Positions 35,383-44,708 are shown, counted from the first letter of the stretch. The stretch: 64,000 nt of DNA from Palsa-504 sp963753225 (GCA_963753225.1 CAVWBQ010000014.1:124001-188000), one strand, 5' to 3'. The notes: generated by a model from the letters alone, not told the origin. Program-made: numbers and translations.

Positions 35383-36525
35383 ATGAGCTGGGAACTTGAT
35401 GCCGAGCACCGTGACTTCCAGGCGGTATGCCGCAGATTCGTGGACCGGCATGTGCGGGCCGCCGTCGATGAGGCCGAAGCCCTGGGCCGCGTCCCGCAGG
35501 AGCTGTGGAAAGAATTCGGCGCGGCCAGGCTGCTGGGCCTGCTGACGCCGGATGAGTACGGCGGCAGCGGGGGCGACCAGCTGGCCGTGGCATTGCTGGC
35601 CGAAGAGCTCGCCAGGGCCAGCGGAGGCATCGCGATAAGCCCGCTGGTCAGCGCGTACATGGCGGCACCGCACATCGCCATGTACGGCTCGCCGGAGCAG
35701 CGGGCCGCCTGCCTGCCCGGGCTGGCACGCGGCGAGAGCGTCGCGGCGCTGGCCGTCACCGAGCCGGGCTCGGGCTCGGATGTAGCGGCCATCACCACCT
35801 CGGCGGTCCGCGACGGCACCGGGTGGCGGCTGAATGGCCGCAAGATGTTCATCACCAACGCCGGGGTGGCCGATGTGCTGATCGTGGCGGCGAGGACCGC
35901 GCCAGATGCGGGCCGTCGCGGGATCAGCACGTTCCTGGTCGAAGCGCCGGCGCCAGGCCTGTCGCTCGGTGCGCCGCTGGCGAAGATGGGCTGGCACGCC
36001 GCGGACACCCGCGAGGTCATCCTGGATGACGTCGCGGTGCCCGCGACAAGCCTGCTCGGCGAGCTGAACCGCGGCTTCTACCAGATCATGCACGCCTTCC
36101 AGCTGGAACGCGTGGCGCTGGCAGCGATGGGCCTGGGCCACGCCGCCGAATGCCTGCACCTGGCGACCGAGCACGCCCGCGTCCGGGAGGCGTTCGGCGC
36201 CCCGCTCACCGGCCTGCAGAGCGTGCGGCACAGGCTCGCGGTCATGGCGGTAGAGCTGGAATCGGCGCGGCTGATGACCTACCGCGCCGCGCAGCGGCTG
36301 GGCGCCGGCCACCCGCAGGCGCCCCGGTCGGTGGCCATGGCCAAATACCACACGGCGCTGGCCGCCGGGCACATCGTCGACACCGCGGTCCAGATCTTCG
36401 GCGGCTCAGGCTACATCGAGGAATCAGCAGTGGCCCGGCACTACCGGGACGTCCGCGTGCTGCGCATCGGCGGCGGAGCCGACGAAATCCAGCTGGAAAT
36501 CCTCAGCCGCGAGCTCACACCATGA
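35383..36525 (+). CDS. acyl-CoA dehydrogenase
   Basis: A 380-aa flavoprotein that introduces the alpha-beta double bond into acyl-CoA. Family signatures are ALAVTEPGSGSDVAAI (FAD/substrate-binding loop), WRLNGRKMFITNAGVADVLIVAAR, LERVALAAMGLGHAAECLHLA and the C-terminal QIFGGSGYIEESAVARHYRDVRVLRIGGGADEIQ. The start is set at ATG 35383, where CGAGGA lies upstream and the alpha-helical domain begins (SWELDAEHRDFQAVCRRF); earlier in-frame ATGs overlap the ligase end. It lies 31 bp after the ligase. Electrons presumably go to ETF, which is not encoded here. Confidence 0.93.
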   Translation: MSWELDAEHRDFQAVCRRFVDRHVRAAVDEAEALGRVPQELWKEFGAARLLGLLTPDEYGGSGGDQLAVALLAEELARASGGIAISPLVSAYMAAPHIAMYGSPEQRAACLPGLARGESVAALAVTEPGSGSDVAAITTSAVRDGTGWRLNGRKMFITNAGVADVLIVAARTAPDAGRRGISTFLVEAPAPGLSLGAPLAKMGWHAADTREVILDDVAVPATSLLGELNRGFYQIMHAFQLERVALAAMGLGHAAECLHLATEHARVREAFGAPLTGLQSVRHRLAVMAVELESARLMTYRAAQRLGAGHPQAPRSVAMAKYHTALAAGHIVDTAVQIFGGSGYIEESAVARHYRDVRVLRIGGGADEIQLEILSRELTP

Positions 36526-36538
36526 CGGAGGCAGCCCG

Positions 36539-37288
36539 GTGATCGAAACCACCTATCAGGACGGCGTCGCCGTTCTCACCATGCGGCACGGCAAAGTCAA
36601 CGCCCTGGACACCCCGCTGTGCCAGGCGCTGTGCGCCGCGCTGGATCGGGCCGCCGACCGCGCGCAGGCAGTGATGCTGACCGGCACAGGGACGGTCTTT
36701 TCTGCCGGCGTGGACCTGCACCGGGTGATCGCCGGGCGGGACGCATACCTGGCAACCTTCCTGCCCGAACTGCGCCGCGTGTTCACCAGCCTGGCCACCT
36801 TCGAGCTGCCCTTGGTCGCGGCCGTCAACGGGCACGCCATCGCCGGCGGGTACATTCTCGCCGCCGCTGCGGACTGGATCCTCATGGCCGAGGGCCCAGG
36901 CCGGGCCGGTGTCACCGAGCTGCCGGTAGGCGTCCCCTTCCCGGCGATAGCGCTGGAACTGCTGCGCATGCGCGTCGGCGACGCCCCGGCCCGGCGGCTC
37001 ATCGTCGACGGCGCCACGTTCCAGGCCAGCCCGGCACTGGCCCGCCACCTGATCGACGAGGCCGTGGCCGCCGAGGATCTGGCCAGCCGATCGCTAGCCG
37101 CCGCCCGGCGGCTCGCGGCCCTGGGCCCGGCATTCCGCCTCACCAAACGCCAGCTACGGCTCCTGCCGCTGGCGCGGGCCCAGGACCTGGCCGTCCTCGA
37201 CGCCGACGTCGACGCCGCCTGGCAAGCACCGCCCACACTGGACCGGGTACAGTCCTACATGGCTTCACTGAAGCCACCGCGAGGCTAA
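36539..37288 (+). CDS. enoyl-CoA hydratase/isomerase-family protein
   Basis: A 249-aa crotonase-fold protein, the next step after the dehydrogenase. The oxyanion-hole segments are GTVFSAGVDLHRV and LVAAVNGHAIAGGYILAAAADWILM. Of the two Glu usually catalysing hydration, the second position falls in the segment reading GVTELPVGVPFPA, where a Glu is kept; the first appears substituted (AADWILM region), so isomerase or thioesterase-type chemistry is possible. It starts at GTG 36539 with GGAGG upstream, 13 bp after the dehydrogenase, so it belongs to the same transcript. It converges on the HAD gene. Confidence 0.88.
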   Translation: MIETTYQDGVAVLTMRHGKVNALDTPLCQALCAALDRAADRAQAVMLTGTGTVFSAGVDLHRVIAGRDAYLATFLPELRRVFTSLATFELPLVAAVNGHAIAGGYILAAAADWILMAEGPGRAGVTELPVGVPFPAIALELLRMRVGDAPARRLIVDGATFQASPALARHLIDEAVAAEDLASRSLAAARRLAALGPAFRLTKRQLRLLPLARAQDLAVLDADVDAAWQAPPTLDRVQSYMASLKPPRG

Positions 37289-37319
37289 GCAGTGGCCGTG
37301 CAGACCGATCTGCGTCCGG

Positions 37320-38105
37320 CTAAGCCTTTCGCCCCGCCAGCCGTCCGCCGGCGAGGGCGGTGGTGTCGACGTCATCGAGTGTGGTGACCACCAGATCCGC
37401 CCCGGCCGTGGCCAGCAGGCCGGCGTCGTCGGCTCGGGCGATGCCGATCGCGGCCATGCCGCCGGCCTTGGCGGCTTGGATCCCGGCGGACGCATCCTCG
37501 ATCACCATCGCGTGGCGCGGCTCGACGCCGAGCTCGTGCGCGGCGGTCAGGAAGATCTCGGGGTCGGGTTTGCCGTGGGCGAAATCGCGTCCGGAGACGT
37601 CGGCGTCGAAGTAGTCCAGCAGCGTCAGGCCCGGCCGAAGCGTCGGCGAGGAGATCCCTTGCTCCTGCGCGAAAGTATCGAGCCGGATCTGGCGCAGGAA
37701 CAATCCCGCGTTCTTCGACGACGACGCGTCCGCGATGAGCATCCCAGCGTCCTTGGTGGCGATGACGAACCGCAGCGCGTCGGGATAGGCGGTGAAGTCA
37801 CCGGCCTGGATGAGGCGCACGACCATCTCCTGCTTGAGCTGTGCGTACTCGGCGACGCGGTTTTCGGCGTCGGGTACGTGGAAGTAGTCCAGGGCGGCGC
37901 GGGCGCCGCTCATGCGCGGCTTGCCGGATACGTATTGCTGGTAGACGTGGGAGGTGAAGGCGTCCGGCGACCACGTCGTGCGGTCGCGGATGCCGCGCCA
38001 GCCGGACTCCATCAGCTCCCGCAGCGATTCGCGCCACGCCTTCTCGTGCGGAGAGTCGACCAGCACCCCGTCGACGTCGAAAATCGATCCCTGGAACTTC
38101 GGCAT
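37320..38105 (-). CDS. HAD-family beta-phosphoglucomutase-like protein
   Basis: A 261-aa HAD phosphatase/mutase. The nucleophile motif is DVDGVLVDS (residues 10-18), followed by a helical cap, then motif II/III (ADASSSKN, HGKPDPEIF) and the acidic motif IV (VIEDASAGIQAAKAGGMAAIGIARA). The length and cap fit beta-phosphoglucomutases, which convert beta-glucose-1-phosphate to glucose-6-phosphate. It starts 12 bp after the GH65 phosphorylase gene with AAGAAGG upstream, and phosphorylase/mutase pairing is the classic disaccharide-salvage arrangement. Confidence 0.88.
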   Translation of the reverse strand: MPKFQGSIFDVDGVLVDSPHEKAWRESLRELMESGWRGIRDRTTWSPDAFTSHVYQQYVSGKPRMSGARAALDYFHVPDAENRVAEYAQLKQEMVVRLIQAGDFTAYPDALRFVIATKDAGMLIADASSSKNAGLFLRQIRLDTFAQEQGISSPTLRPGLTLLDYFDADVSGRDFAHGKPDPEIFLTAAHELGVEPRHAMVIEDASAGIQAAKAGGMAAIGIARADDAGLLATAGADLVVTTLDDVDTTALAGGRLAGRKA

Positions 38106-38117
38106 GCGGCCTTCTTT

Positions 38118-40550
38118 TCAGTCTCGGGCGGAGGGCCCAGTGGTCGCCGGGTTCCGGCTGAGCTCGAATACGCTCTGGTCGCCCGGGCACAGCTCACGGA
38201 CATCGTCGCGGACTGCGACCCTGACGGGCCGGCTCGCCCCCTCGGGGTGGACGGCCAGCGTCAGGCGATCGCCGGTGAGTGTCACCTGGATCGGGGTCTC
38301 CCGGAACTGCATAGCGAACGACAGGCTGTCGAGCCTGCTCGGGAGCTGGGGATTGAAGTGCAGGACATCGTCGTAGACATGGGCGCCGGCGTAATTCCGC
38401 TGCATGAGGTCGAGCGTCCCGGACATGACACCCATGTGGATACCTTCCTTCGTGGTCCCGCCCTGGATGTCATCGGCATCGCTGTGCAGCGCGATCAGGA
38501 ACCGGTCCCACGAGCTCTCGGGGTCGATGGTGGCGAGTACTCCGGCATGAGTGACAAAGCTCAACGTCGAGCCGTGAGAGGTCCGCCGGTCATAGTATTC
38601 GACGTTCCGCGTCACCGTGTCGGCACGGTAGTCATACCCGAGCCGTCCGAAGATCTCGCGTAGCTCGTCCTGCCTGAACAGGAAGAACAGCATCACTGTG
38701 TCGGCCTGTTTGGTGACCTTATAGCGATTGGGGTCCTTGCCCTCCGCACGCAGGATCCGGTCGAGCCGCTGGATGTTGCCGTACTTCGCCCGGTAAGCGT
38801 CCCAGTCCAGCTCCTCGAGGTCCTCGTATCCCTCGAACTGGCTGATGATCTCGTCGCCGAGGAACGGGATGAACATCCGTCGGCTCATGTCCTGCCACAC
38901 CGCCAGCTCATCGTCGCCGAGGCCCAGCCGCAAGCGCAGTGCCTCCGCGCGGCTGGCGGGGAGCAGCGGCAGCAGCTGGCCGGCGATGCCGCACAGCCAC
39001 GCCACCATGACGTTGGTGTAGGCGTTATTGCGCAACCCGCCATGCACCGCACCCGGGTACTTGTCGTGGAACTCGTCCGGGCCCATCACGCCGTGGATCT
39101 CGTAGCGCTCACGCTCGGGATTGAAGTGGGCGATCGACGCCCAGAAGCGCGTGATCTCCAGCATCATCTCCGCACCGTAGTCGCGAAGGAACGCTCGGTC
39201 ACGGGTGGTCTGGAAGTAATGCCAGATGTTGTAAAAGATCGCCGCGTTCACGTGCCGCTGGTTGCGGCTGAGGTCGGGCTCCCAGAGGCCCGAGACCGGA
39301 TTGAGGTGGACCAGCTGGGTCTCCTCGACTCCCTCGCTCCCGCTCTGCCACGGGAACATCGCCCCACGGAATCCTGCCTCATGGGCAGACGCCCTGGCCT
39401 CACCCATCCGGCGGTAGCGGTACATCAGCAGCCCGCGCGTGACCTCAGGCAGCCGGACGTTGAAGAACGGGAACGCATAGATCTCATCCCAGAACACGTG
39501 CCCGCGATAGGCCTCTCCGTTAAGTCCGCGGGCGGGCATCCCGGCGTCGAGGTCGGCGGTGTGAAGGGAACAGACCTGGAGCAGGTGCGCGATGTGCAGC
39601 CGCAGCAGCCGTTGCACGCTCTCTTCTCCTGACACCCGCATGTCGCATACCTGCCACAGCTCGTCCCATGCCGCGGTGTGGCGCTCGAATGCGGCGGCGA
39701 AGTCGGCGTGGCGGGCCGCCGACCTGGCCGCCCTCACCAGCGTGTCGCTGACCGCCGGATCCCGCGACGTGTAGAACGCCACCATCTTCTCGACCCGCGT
39801 CGCCGTGCCCTGTTGCACGTCGAAGGCGAGGACCTGCTGGATATAGTCCTCCACCTGGTAAAGCGTCCGCTCGACCTGAACGAATTGATCAGCGGCGAAC
39901 ACGCGCGTGCGGGCCGCGTGGCTGATGTACAGATTCGACTGCCGGGTTTCGGCTTTCAGCGCGACGACCTCGGGCCCGAACGTCCGCGGGGAAACGGGGT
40001 TCAGGTGGCGGCCCTCCAATTGCCGGTAGCGGGCGACACCGCCATTGCTCACCCGGCCGTCGATCGCCGTGACCACCTCGACGCGCCCCGACCAGTTCTC
40101 CGGAACCAGCGTCCACTCGATCCCCGCGTGGTGCGGGTCACCCATGCTGACGAACCGGCGGCTGTGCAGCGTCGTCTCCCGGCCGCTGAGATCGCGGAAA
40201 CGAACGTGACGGACGATAGTCGCGTACCGGATGTCCAGTTCGTGGCGGTAACCGAGCAGATCCACGTCGGCGAGCCTGATCGCCTCCCCGCCCTCGATGC
40301 GCAGCTGGAGGACCAGCCAGTTCGGCATGTTAACAAGATCCTCGTTGAGCACGGGCACGCTGCCCAGGATCGTCGTCTCGCGGTTGTAACCGCCGTGTAC
40401 GTAGGTGCCGGGATAATGCACACCGTCGGCTTCTTCCCACTCCGCCGCGCCACGCGTGCACAGGTAGCCGTTGCCCGTCGAGGTCAGCGCTTCGCGAAGC
40501 CCCTCAGATCCGGGCTCAAAGCCGTGATACGTAAGCAAGAAACCGTCCAC
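38118..40550 (-). CDS. GH65 disaccharide phosphorylase (trehalose/maltose/kojibiose type)
   Basis: An 810-aa glycoside hydrolase family 65 protein. The N-terminal beta-sandwich (TYHGFEPGSEGLREALTSTGNGYLCTRGA) is followed by the (alpha/alpha)6 barrel. The catalytic acid lies in GVMGPDEFHDKYPGAVHGG, followed by the family motif NNAYTNVMVAW. HVFWDEIYAFPFFNV and the late HGSTLSFVTHAGVLA are further GH65 signatures. It phosphorolyses an alpha-linked glucose disaccharide to beta-glucose-1-phosphate; the linkage cannot be decided by eye. It starts at GTG 40550 directly after GGAGGTGCC. It is co-transcribed with the beta-phosphoglucomutase-like gene. Confidence 0.92.
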   Translation of the reverse strand: MDGFLLTYHGFEPGSEGLREALTSTGNGYLCTRGAAEWEEADGVHYPGTYVHGGYNRETTILGSVPVLNEDLVNMPNWLVLQLRIEGGEAIRLADVDLLGYRHELDIRYATIVRHVRFRDLSGRETTLHSRRFVSMGDPHHAGIEWTLVPENWSGRVEVVTAIDGRVSNGGVARYRQLEGRHLNPVSPRTFGPEVVALKAETRQSNLYISHAARTRVFAADQFVQVERTLYQVEDYIQQVLAFDVQQGTATRVEKMVAFYTSRDPAVSDTLVRAARSAARHADFAAAFERHTAAWDELWQVCDMRVSGEESVQRLLRLHIAHLLQVCSLHTADLDAGMPARGLNGEAYRGHVFWDEIYAFPFFNVRLPEVTRGLLMYRYRRMGEARASAHEAGFRGAMFPWQSGSEGVEETQLVHLNPVSGLWEPDLSRNQRHVNAAIFYNIWHYFQTTRDRAFLRDYGAEMMLEITRFWASIAHFNPERERYEIHGVMGPDEFHDKYPGAVHGGLRNNAYTNVMVAWLCGIAGQLLPLLPASRAEALRLRLGLGDDELAVWQDMSRRMFIPFLGDEIISQFEGYEDLEELDWDAYRAKYGNIQRLDRILRAEGKDPNRYKVTKQADTVMLFFLFRQDELREIFGRLGYDYRADTVTRNVEYYDRRTSHGSTLSFVTHAGVLATIDPESSWDRFLIALHSDADDIQGGTTKEGIHMGVMSGTLDLMQRNYAGAHVYDDVLHFNPQLPSRLDSLSFAMQFRETPIQVTLTGDRLTLAVHPEGASRPVRVAVRDDVRELCPGDQSVFELSRNPATTGPSARD

Positions 40551-40846
40551 GGCACCTCCTCGCCGCCTCGGCCCGCCGCAGCCGCCCGTACCCGCGGGCC
40601 AGCGAGCCGGCTGCCGGGCCTCCTCACCAACGCTGGCGCATGCCGGACACGGGTCGGAGGCCGCCCGCGTCGAAGGTGTACCCAGTCCACCCCGTCCGCA
40701 CCGCCCCGCGAGGTGAACAATCCGTCGAGGTCAAAAGCACTGGAAACCGCTATACCGCGCAGTCGCACCATCTGGCGTGCTGCTCGAGCCGAAGGCGCCA
40801 TGGCCTGCAGGTCATGAGGTCGCGCAAGACGGCCCGGCCGCTTGAG

Positions 40847-41494
40847 TCAGGCCGGAACGTGATGTTCGGCCAGCGGTGTCACGCGTTCGGGAACCGGCGG
40901 ACCCTGCTTCACCATCCAGACCCCGGCTACCAGCACCCATAGCAACGTCGCCAGCAGGCCGAAGAACCCGATGGGACCGGCCAGCGTGGCGAGGCCGAAC
41001 GCGAACATGACCCATCCCATCCATTTCGGCAAGATCCGGCCCACCACGACGGCCAGGCCGGCCAGGATGCCGAACAGGGCGAACCCGACGAGAATGGGCA
41101 GGAAGAAATCGTTCTCGAGCAGATTCAGCGTCTGGGCCGACGCGATCGTCAGATGGTTGTGGTCCTGCGCAAGGACCGAATCGAAACCGATGGAAGTGAG
41201 GAAGCCCACGCCGCCGAAGACGGCCCCGGCGAGCGCCCCGTGCGCCAGCCAGCGATCACCGGTCCGCACCTGCCGGGCCAGTGCCACCGCGAACAGCACG
41301 AGGAACAGCACGGCCAGGCCCCCGAAAAGGTCGAACACGAAGTCCGACGTGTGGTGGCTCCCGTACCAGGCGATGACCTGCGCGCCCGTGGCGTCACTGC
41401 CCGGCGAGTTCGGCCCCGCGAAGAATGCGATCGCGACGAGCACCCCCGCCAGCACCCCGGACGCGGGCGCCCACTTGCTAAGCCATGCTGACAT
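40847..41494 (-). CDS. multi-pass membrane protein, hypothetical
   Basis: A 215-aa protein with about six hydrophobic segments (ASGVLAGVLVAIAFFAG; VFDLFGGLAVLFLVLFAVALA; AHGALAGAVFGGVGFLTSIG; LPILVGFALFGILAGLAVVVG; MGWVMFAFGLATLAGPIGFFGLLATLLWVLVAGVWM). It resembles uncharacterised actinobacterial DUF4386-like membrane proteins; no catalytic residues are seen. The ATG at 41494 has GGAGGG upstream, preferred to a GTG three codons earlier. The 296 bp between it and the GH65 start hold no recognised gene. Confidence 0.75.
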   Translation of the reverse strand: MSAWLSKWAPASGVLAGVLVAIAFFAGPNSPGSDATGAQVIAWYGSHHTSDFVFDLFGGLAVLFLVLFAVALARQVRTGDRWLAHGALAGAVFGGVGFLTSIGFDSVLAQDHNHLTIASAQTLNLLENDFFLPILVGFALFGILAGLAVVVGRILPKWMGWVMFAFGLATLAGPIGFFGLLATLLWVLVAGVWMVKQGPPVPERVTPLAEHHVPA

Positions 41495-41503
41495 GTAACT
41501 CAC

Positions 41504-41856
41504 CCTCCCCTGAGCTTGCGTGAACTCAAGCTCCGTTCTGGACCGGTGGCCCCGCCCCCTCGGCAGGCCAACCGGAATGAGCCAAACCTACGGGCCGAGC
41601 GTCCCGACATCGTTACGGCTCCGGCAGGCTGCTAACACAATGGGCCCGGAAATGGCCCGGCTCGTCGGCCTCTTAATGTCTTTGGTGATGCCGTCTCGCA
41701 GGCTGGCATCTTCCGCTCCCCATGAGGAGCCGTGTCATTTGACGGCGTTCGTAACCGCGGGAGCACGCCGACAGCGATATCCCGCCCCTTGCAGATGGCC
41801 AAGGTAGCCATCACGTGATCCGTGATGTTCGCAAGGTCTGGTTGTTCAGTCATGTC
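41504..41856. other. 353-bp gap, one weak small frame
   Basis: A leftward 73-codon frame (41632-41853) starts 3 bp after the MerR gene (opening TEQPDLANITDHVMATLAICKGR). It turns Pro/Arg-rich and has no family match, so I do not call it a gene. The right end of the gap is the 3' side of the MerR operon. Confidence 0.35.
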
Positions 41857-42648
41857 CTATGAACCCCCGTGATGACGTCGAGGCCGTGCCGACGAATTGA
41901 GCTGTGACCTGCAAAGCTCCGCCAGTCGGTTCAAGGCGGGCGAGGTGTAGGCGGACTCGGCGTCCATGAGCTGTGCGACGAGGACGACGTTCGGCTCGCT
42001 CGGGAGCGTGCTGGAACGAGCACCGACGGCCGCATCGTGGCGGGTCGCCATCCATTCGACCGTCCTGTCAGCCAGTGGTTTCAGTCGTGGGTCGGCGGGG
42101 TCCCAGTCTCGGGCTTCGTCGTAGGCCAGGTAGATGCGCCGGAACTCAGGGTCTGCCAGCGCGGCCCGCTTGTGCCTTGTCCACTCCGGGACCACCTCGG
42201 GAGAGAGTGCGGCGAGAAGAATCCATCCGTCTCGTTCGATCTGCACGCCCTGCTCGCTCACGCCCACCTCCCGCAGGTCGCTGAGCATCTCTGCGACCTC
42301 GGATGGCAGTACGAGCTGGTCACCAGCGAGGAGGCCGACGAGCTGCCGGCGCCGATGCTCAAGCTGGCCAATTTGCTGGGCAAGCGCCTCGTCGATCCCG
42401 GCCACCGCAGCGCCGAACTCGTCCGGGTCAGCATTGAGGAGGTGGCGGACCTGAGCGAGCGGGACACCTGCATCGGCAAGGACCTTGATCCGCACGAGAT
42501 CGACGACCGCCTGTGCACCATAGCGGCGGTAACCGGAGTCATCCCGTACGGGTTCTGGGAACAGACCGACCCGGTGGTAATGACGGACCGTCCGCACGGT
42601 GACGCCGCAGTGGCTGGCCAGCTGGCCGATCGTCAGGAGCTTCGCCAT
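41857..42648 (-). CDS. MerR-family regulator (TipA-like)
   Basis: A 263-aa activator. The N-terminal winged helix is canonical (LLTIGQLASHCGVTVRTVRHYHRVGLFPEPVRDDSGYRRYG), followed by the long dimerisation helix (IDEALAQQIGQLEHRRRQLVGLLAG) and a C-terminal effector domain of about 130 residues with features of the TipA/antibiotic-binding type. The ATG at 42648 overlaps the stop of the ABC permease by 4 bases, making this the third gene of the exporter operon. The operon promoter has the long 20-bp spacer typical of MerR control, so the protein probably autoregulates and induces the pump. Confidence 0.9.
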   Translation of the reverse strand: MAKLLTIGQLASHCGVTVRTVRHYHRVGLFPEPVRDDSGYRRYGAQAVVDLVRIKVLADAGVPLAQVRHLLNADPDEFGAAVAGIDEALAQQIGQLEHRRRQLVGLLAGDQLVLPSEVAEMLSDLREVGVSEQGVQIERDGWILLAALSPEVVPEWTRHKRAALADPEFRRIYLAYDEARDWDPADPRLKPLADRTVEWMATRHDAAVGARSSTLPSEPNVVLVAQLMDAESAYTSPALNRLAELCRSQLNSSARPRRHHGGS

Positions 42649-43439
42649 CAGGACGCTACCGGTGAATCTCGGTTGTACAACTTCACCGCCCACAGGAATC
42701 CGGTCACCGTGATTCCGGCACACCAGGCCACGGCCACCAGGCCGTGATTGCCCATCGGGGTTCGGGTAAGCAGGCTGCGGAAGGTGTCAATGATCGGGGT
42801 GAACGGCTGGTACTCGGCAAACGCCCGTACTCCTGCGGGCATCGCGGCGGTGGGAACAAATGCGCTGCTGACAAAGGGAAGGACGAGGAGAATGAGCGAG
42901 AGGCTGTTTGCCCCTGCTGGCGTTTTGGCGAGCAGCCCAAAGGCCACCGTCAGCCACGAGAGTGCCATTCCAAGAAGGGCGAACAGCCCGATGGCGGCGA
43001 GCCAGTCGAGTGCGGTGGCGCTGGGTGAGAACCCGAGGACGAGCGCGAAGAGGCAGACAGCCGCACCGGTAATGAGCGTGCGGACGGCGCTTCCGGTCAC
43101 CGGTCCGGCCAGGACCGAAGGACGCCAGATGGCCATCGTCCGGAAACGGGTGATGATCCCCTCACCCATGTCGGCGTTCACGCCCAGCGCCGTCGATTCA
43201 GCGACCGAGGCAGCGGCCATCACCAGGATGCCGGGAAGCACGTAGTTGATGTAGCCGCCGCTGACGGCGCTGCCGAGTCCCGCGCGTAGCGTGTGACCGA
43301 AGACACCGTCGAAGAGGAGCAGGAAGAGCACCGGCACGAGTAGTCCGCTGATCGTCACCATCGGGAAGCGCACTGCGTGACGTATGTCTCGGCGCAGCAT
43401 TGTGGCCGTGTCAGCGAGGGCCAGAGAGGGGGCCGTCAT
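42648..43439 (-). CDS. ABC-2 type permease, DrrB-like
   Basis: A 263-aa membrane subunit with six hydrophobic helices (FPMVTISGLLVPVLFLLLFDGVFG; GGYINYVLPGILVMAAASVAESTALGV; GAAVCLFALVLGF; WLAAIGLFALLGMALSWLTVAFGLLA; SLSLILLVLPFVSSAFVPT; LVAVAWCAGITVTGFLWAV). The ABC-2 signature around FVPTAAMPAGVRAFAEYQPFTPIIDTFR matches the daunorubicin-resistance DrrB family. It overlaps the ATPase gene upstream and the MerR gene downstream by 4 bases each. With the ATPase it should export a hydrophobic drug or metabolite. Confidence 0.92.
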   Translation of the reverse strand: MTAPSLALADTATMLRRDIRHAVRFPMVTISGLLVPVLFLLLFDGVFGHTLRAGLGSAVSGGYINYVLPGILVMAAASVAESTALGVNADMGEGIITRFRTMAIWRPSVLAGPVTGSAVRTLITGAAVCLFALVLGFSPSATALDWLAAIGLFALLGMALSWLTVAFGLLAKTPAGANSLSLILLVLPFVSSAFVPTAAMPAGVRAFAEYQPFTPIIDTFRSLLTRTPMGNHGLVAVAWCAGITVTGFLWAVKLYNRDSPVAS

Positions 43440-44437
43440 TGTCCTTCCCCCGCCGAGTTGGCACGAGACGGCTCAGGGCCGCCACCAGTCAGGGCGAAGA
43501 AGACGTCGTCGAGGTCCGGGGGCTGGGCCGAAAGGCTCTTCACGGTGATCTCGTGACGCTCGAGCCGGTCGAGCACGTGCCGGAGGCCAGCCACGCTTCC
43601 GTCGCTCGCCAATTCGAGCGACAAGTCGTCATCACTCCGTTCCGCACCGTCGAACTCCACAGCCGCAGCAGCGAGCGCATCATCCCCGGCGAAATAGAGC
43701 CGGATCCGTCCGCCCGGTGCCCGCGTCTTCAGCTCGGACGGCGTGCCTTCCGCTACCAGGGCACCACGGTCGATGAGGACCACACGGTCGGCCAGGCGAT
43801 CCGCTTCTTCCAGGTACTGCGTCGTCAGGAGGACGGTCACCCCGCCGGCGACCAGGTCCCGGACGATCCGCCAGAGAACCTGTCGCCCACGTGGATCAAG
43901 GCCAGTCGTTGGCTCGTCCAGGAAGACGATCCGGGGCTCGCCCATGAGGGTCATCGCAAGGTCGAGACGACGGCGCATGCCTCCCGAGTAGGTGATCACC
44001 GGTCGATCCGCTGCCTCGGTCAACTCGAAGCGCTCCAGGTTTGCTGCCGTCCGCTCCAGCGCAACGGCCCGCCGCAGGTGGTGTAGCCCAGCCATCAGGG
44101 CAAGGTTTCCCCTGCCGGTCAGGAACTTGTCCACGGCAGAGAACTGGCCGGTGACACCGATTGCTGCCCTGACGGCCTCCGGCTCTGCCACGACATCGTG
44201 ACCGAACACGGTCGCCCGGCCAGCGTCCGGAGCAAGAAGCGTCGAGAGGATGCGAATCGTCGTCGTCTTCCCTGACCCGTTGGGGCCGATGAGGGCCGTG
44301 ACGGAACCCGCGGGGACTGCCAGGTCGAGACCGGTGAGTGCGTGCTGGCCACCGAAGGACTTGGCCAACCCCACTGCATCGATCGCCAGTTGAGGGGCAC
44401 TCTCCCCCGGCGTGGGCAGCTGTGCGTGATTCTGCAT
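43436..44437 (-). CDS. ABC transporter ATPase, DrrA-like
   Basis: A 333-aa nucleotide-binding subunit. Walker A is GPNGSGKTT, the Q-loop region is GVTGQFSAVDKFLTGRGNL, the signature is YSGGMRRRLDLAM and Walker B is RIVFLDEPTTGLD, with a following switch His region (VLLTTQYLEEADRLAD). The about 90-residue C-terminal extension (GGRIRLYFAGDDALAAAAVEFDGAE) is typical of DrrA-type drug exporters. It is first in a three-gene operon (ATPase, permease, MerR). ATG 44437 lies only a few bases downstream of the predicted transcription start, so the message may be leaderless. Confidence 0.93.
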   Translation of the reverse strand: MQNHAQLPTPGESAPQLAIDAVGLAKSFGGQHALTGLDLAVPAGSVTALIGPNGSGKTTTIRILSTLLAPDAGRATVFGHDVVAEPEAVRAAIGVTGQFSAVDKFLTGRGNLALMAGLHHLRRAVALERTAANLERFELTEAADRPVITYSGGMRRRLDLAMTLMGEPRIVFLDEPTTGLDPRGRQVLWRIVRDLVAGGVTVLLTTQYLEEADRLADRVVLIDRGALVAEGTPSELKTRAPGGRIRLYFAGDDALAAAAVEFDGAERSDDDLSLELASDGSVAGLRHVLDRLERHEITVKSLSAQPPDLDDVFFALTGGGPEPSRANSAGEGQ

Positions 44438-44444
44438 ACGTCCA

Positions 44445-44476
44445 TCTTGAAAGCCTGACGTAAGGTCAAGGTCAAG
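44445..44476 (-). promoter_or_regulatory. MerR-type promoter of the DrrAB-like operon
   Basis: Reading leftward: a -35 TTGACC (44476-44471), a 20-bp spacer and a -10 CAAGAT (44450-44445). Inside the spacer a dyad TGAC-CTTAC-GTCA lies between the elements. A 19-20 bp spacer with a central dyad is the hallmark of promoters twisted open by MerR-family proteins. It also contains a second TTGACC six bases further in. Confidence 0.6.
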
Positions 44477-44708
44477 CGGCGACCGATCCGGTGCGATGCA
44501 CGCCTTCCTTCATCGCACCACGGACGGACGGGTGCGCCTGAACGGAAAAGTGCTCCTGAACCGGTCCCGGGCCAGGCCTGGCAGATCGCCATCGACGGGC
44601 GCGGGGAGGTCCGCACGGCGACCAGCTGGCCCGCGGCGATGCGGGCTTCGCGCGCCGCGAGCGGCCGCATCCCGCCGCGCAGCTAAGCCTGTTCGAGGCT
44701 CCTAGGCG

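Noticed and set aside
33723..36020. Leftward 765-codon frame across the acyl-CoA ligase and dehydrogenase genes
   Set aside because: Both genes on the + strand have full sets of family motifs; the antisense frame shows none.
41632..41853. Leftward 73-codon frame after the MerR gene
   Set aside because: The first 30 residues look protein-like, but it lacks a family match and turns into low-complexity Arg/Pro sequence; kept only as a note.
41857..44437. Toxin-antitoxin or phage module near the MerR operon
   Set aside because: All three genes have clear ABC-exporter or MerR motifs and 4-base overlaps, which explains the arrangement.
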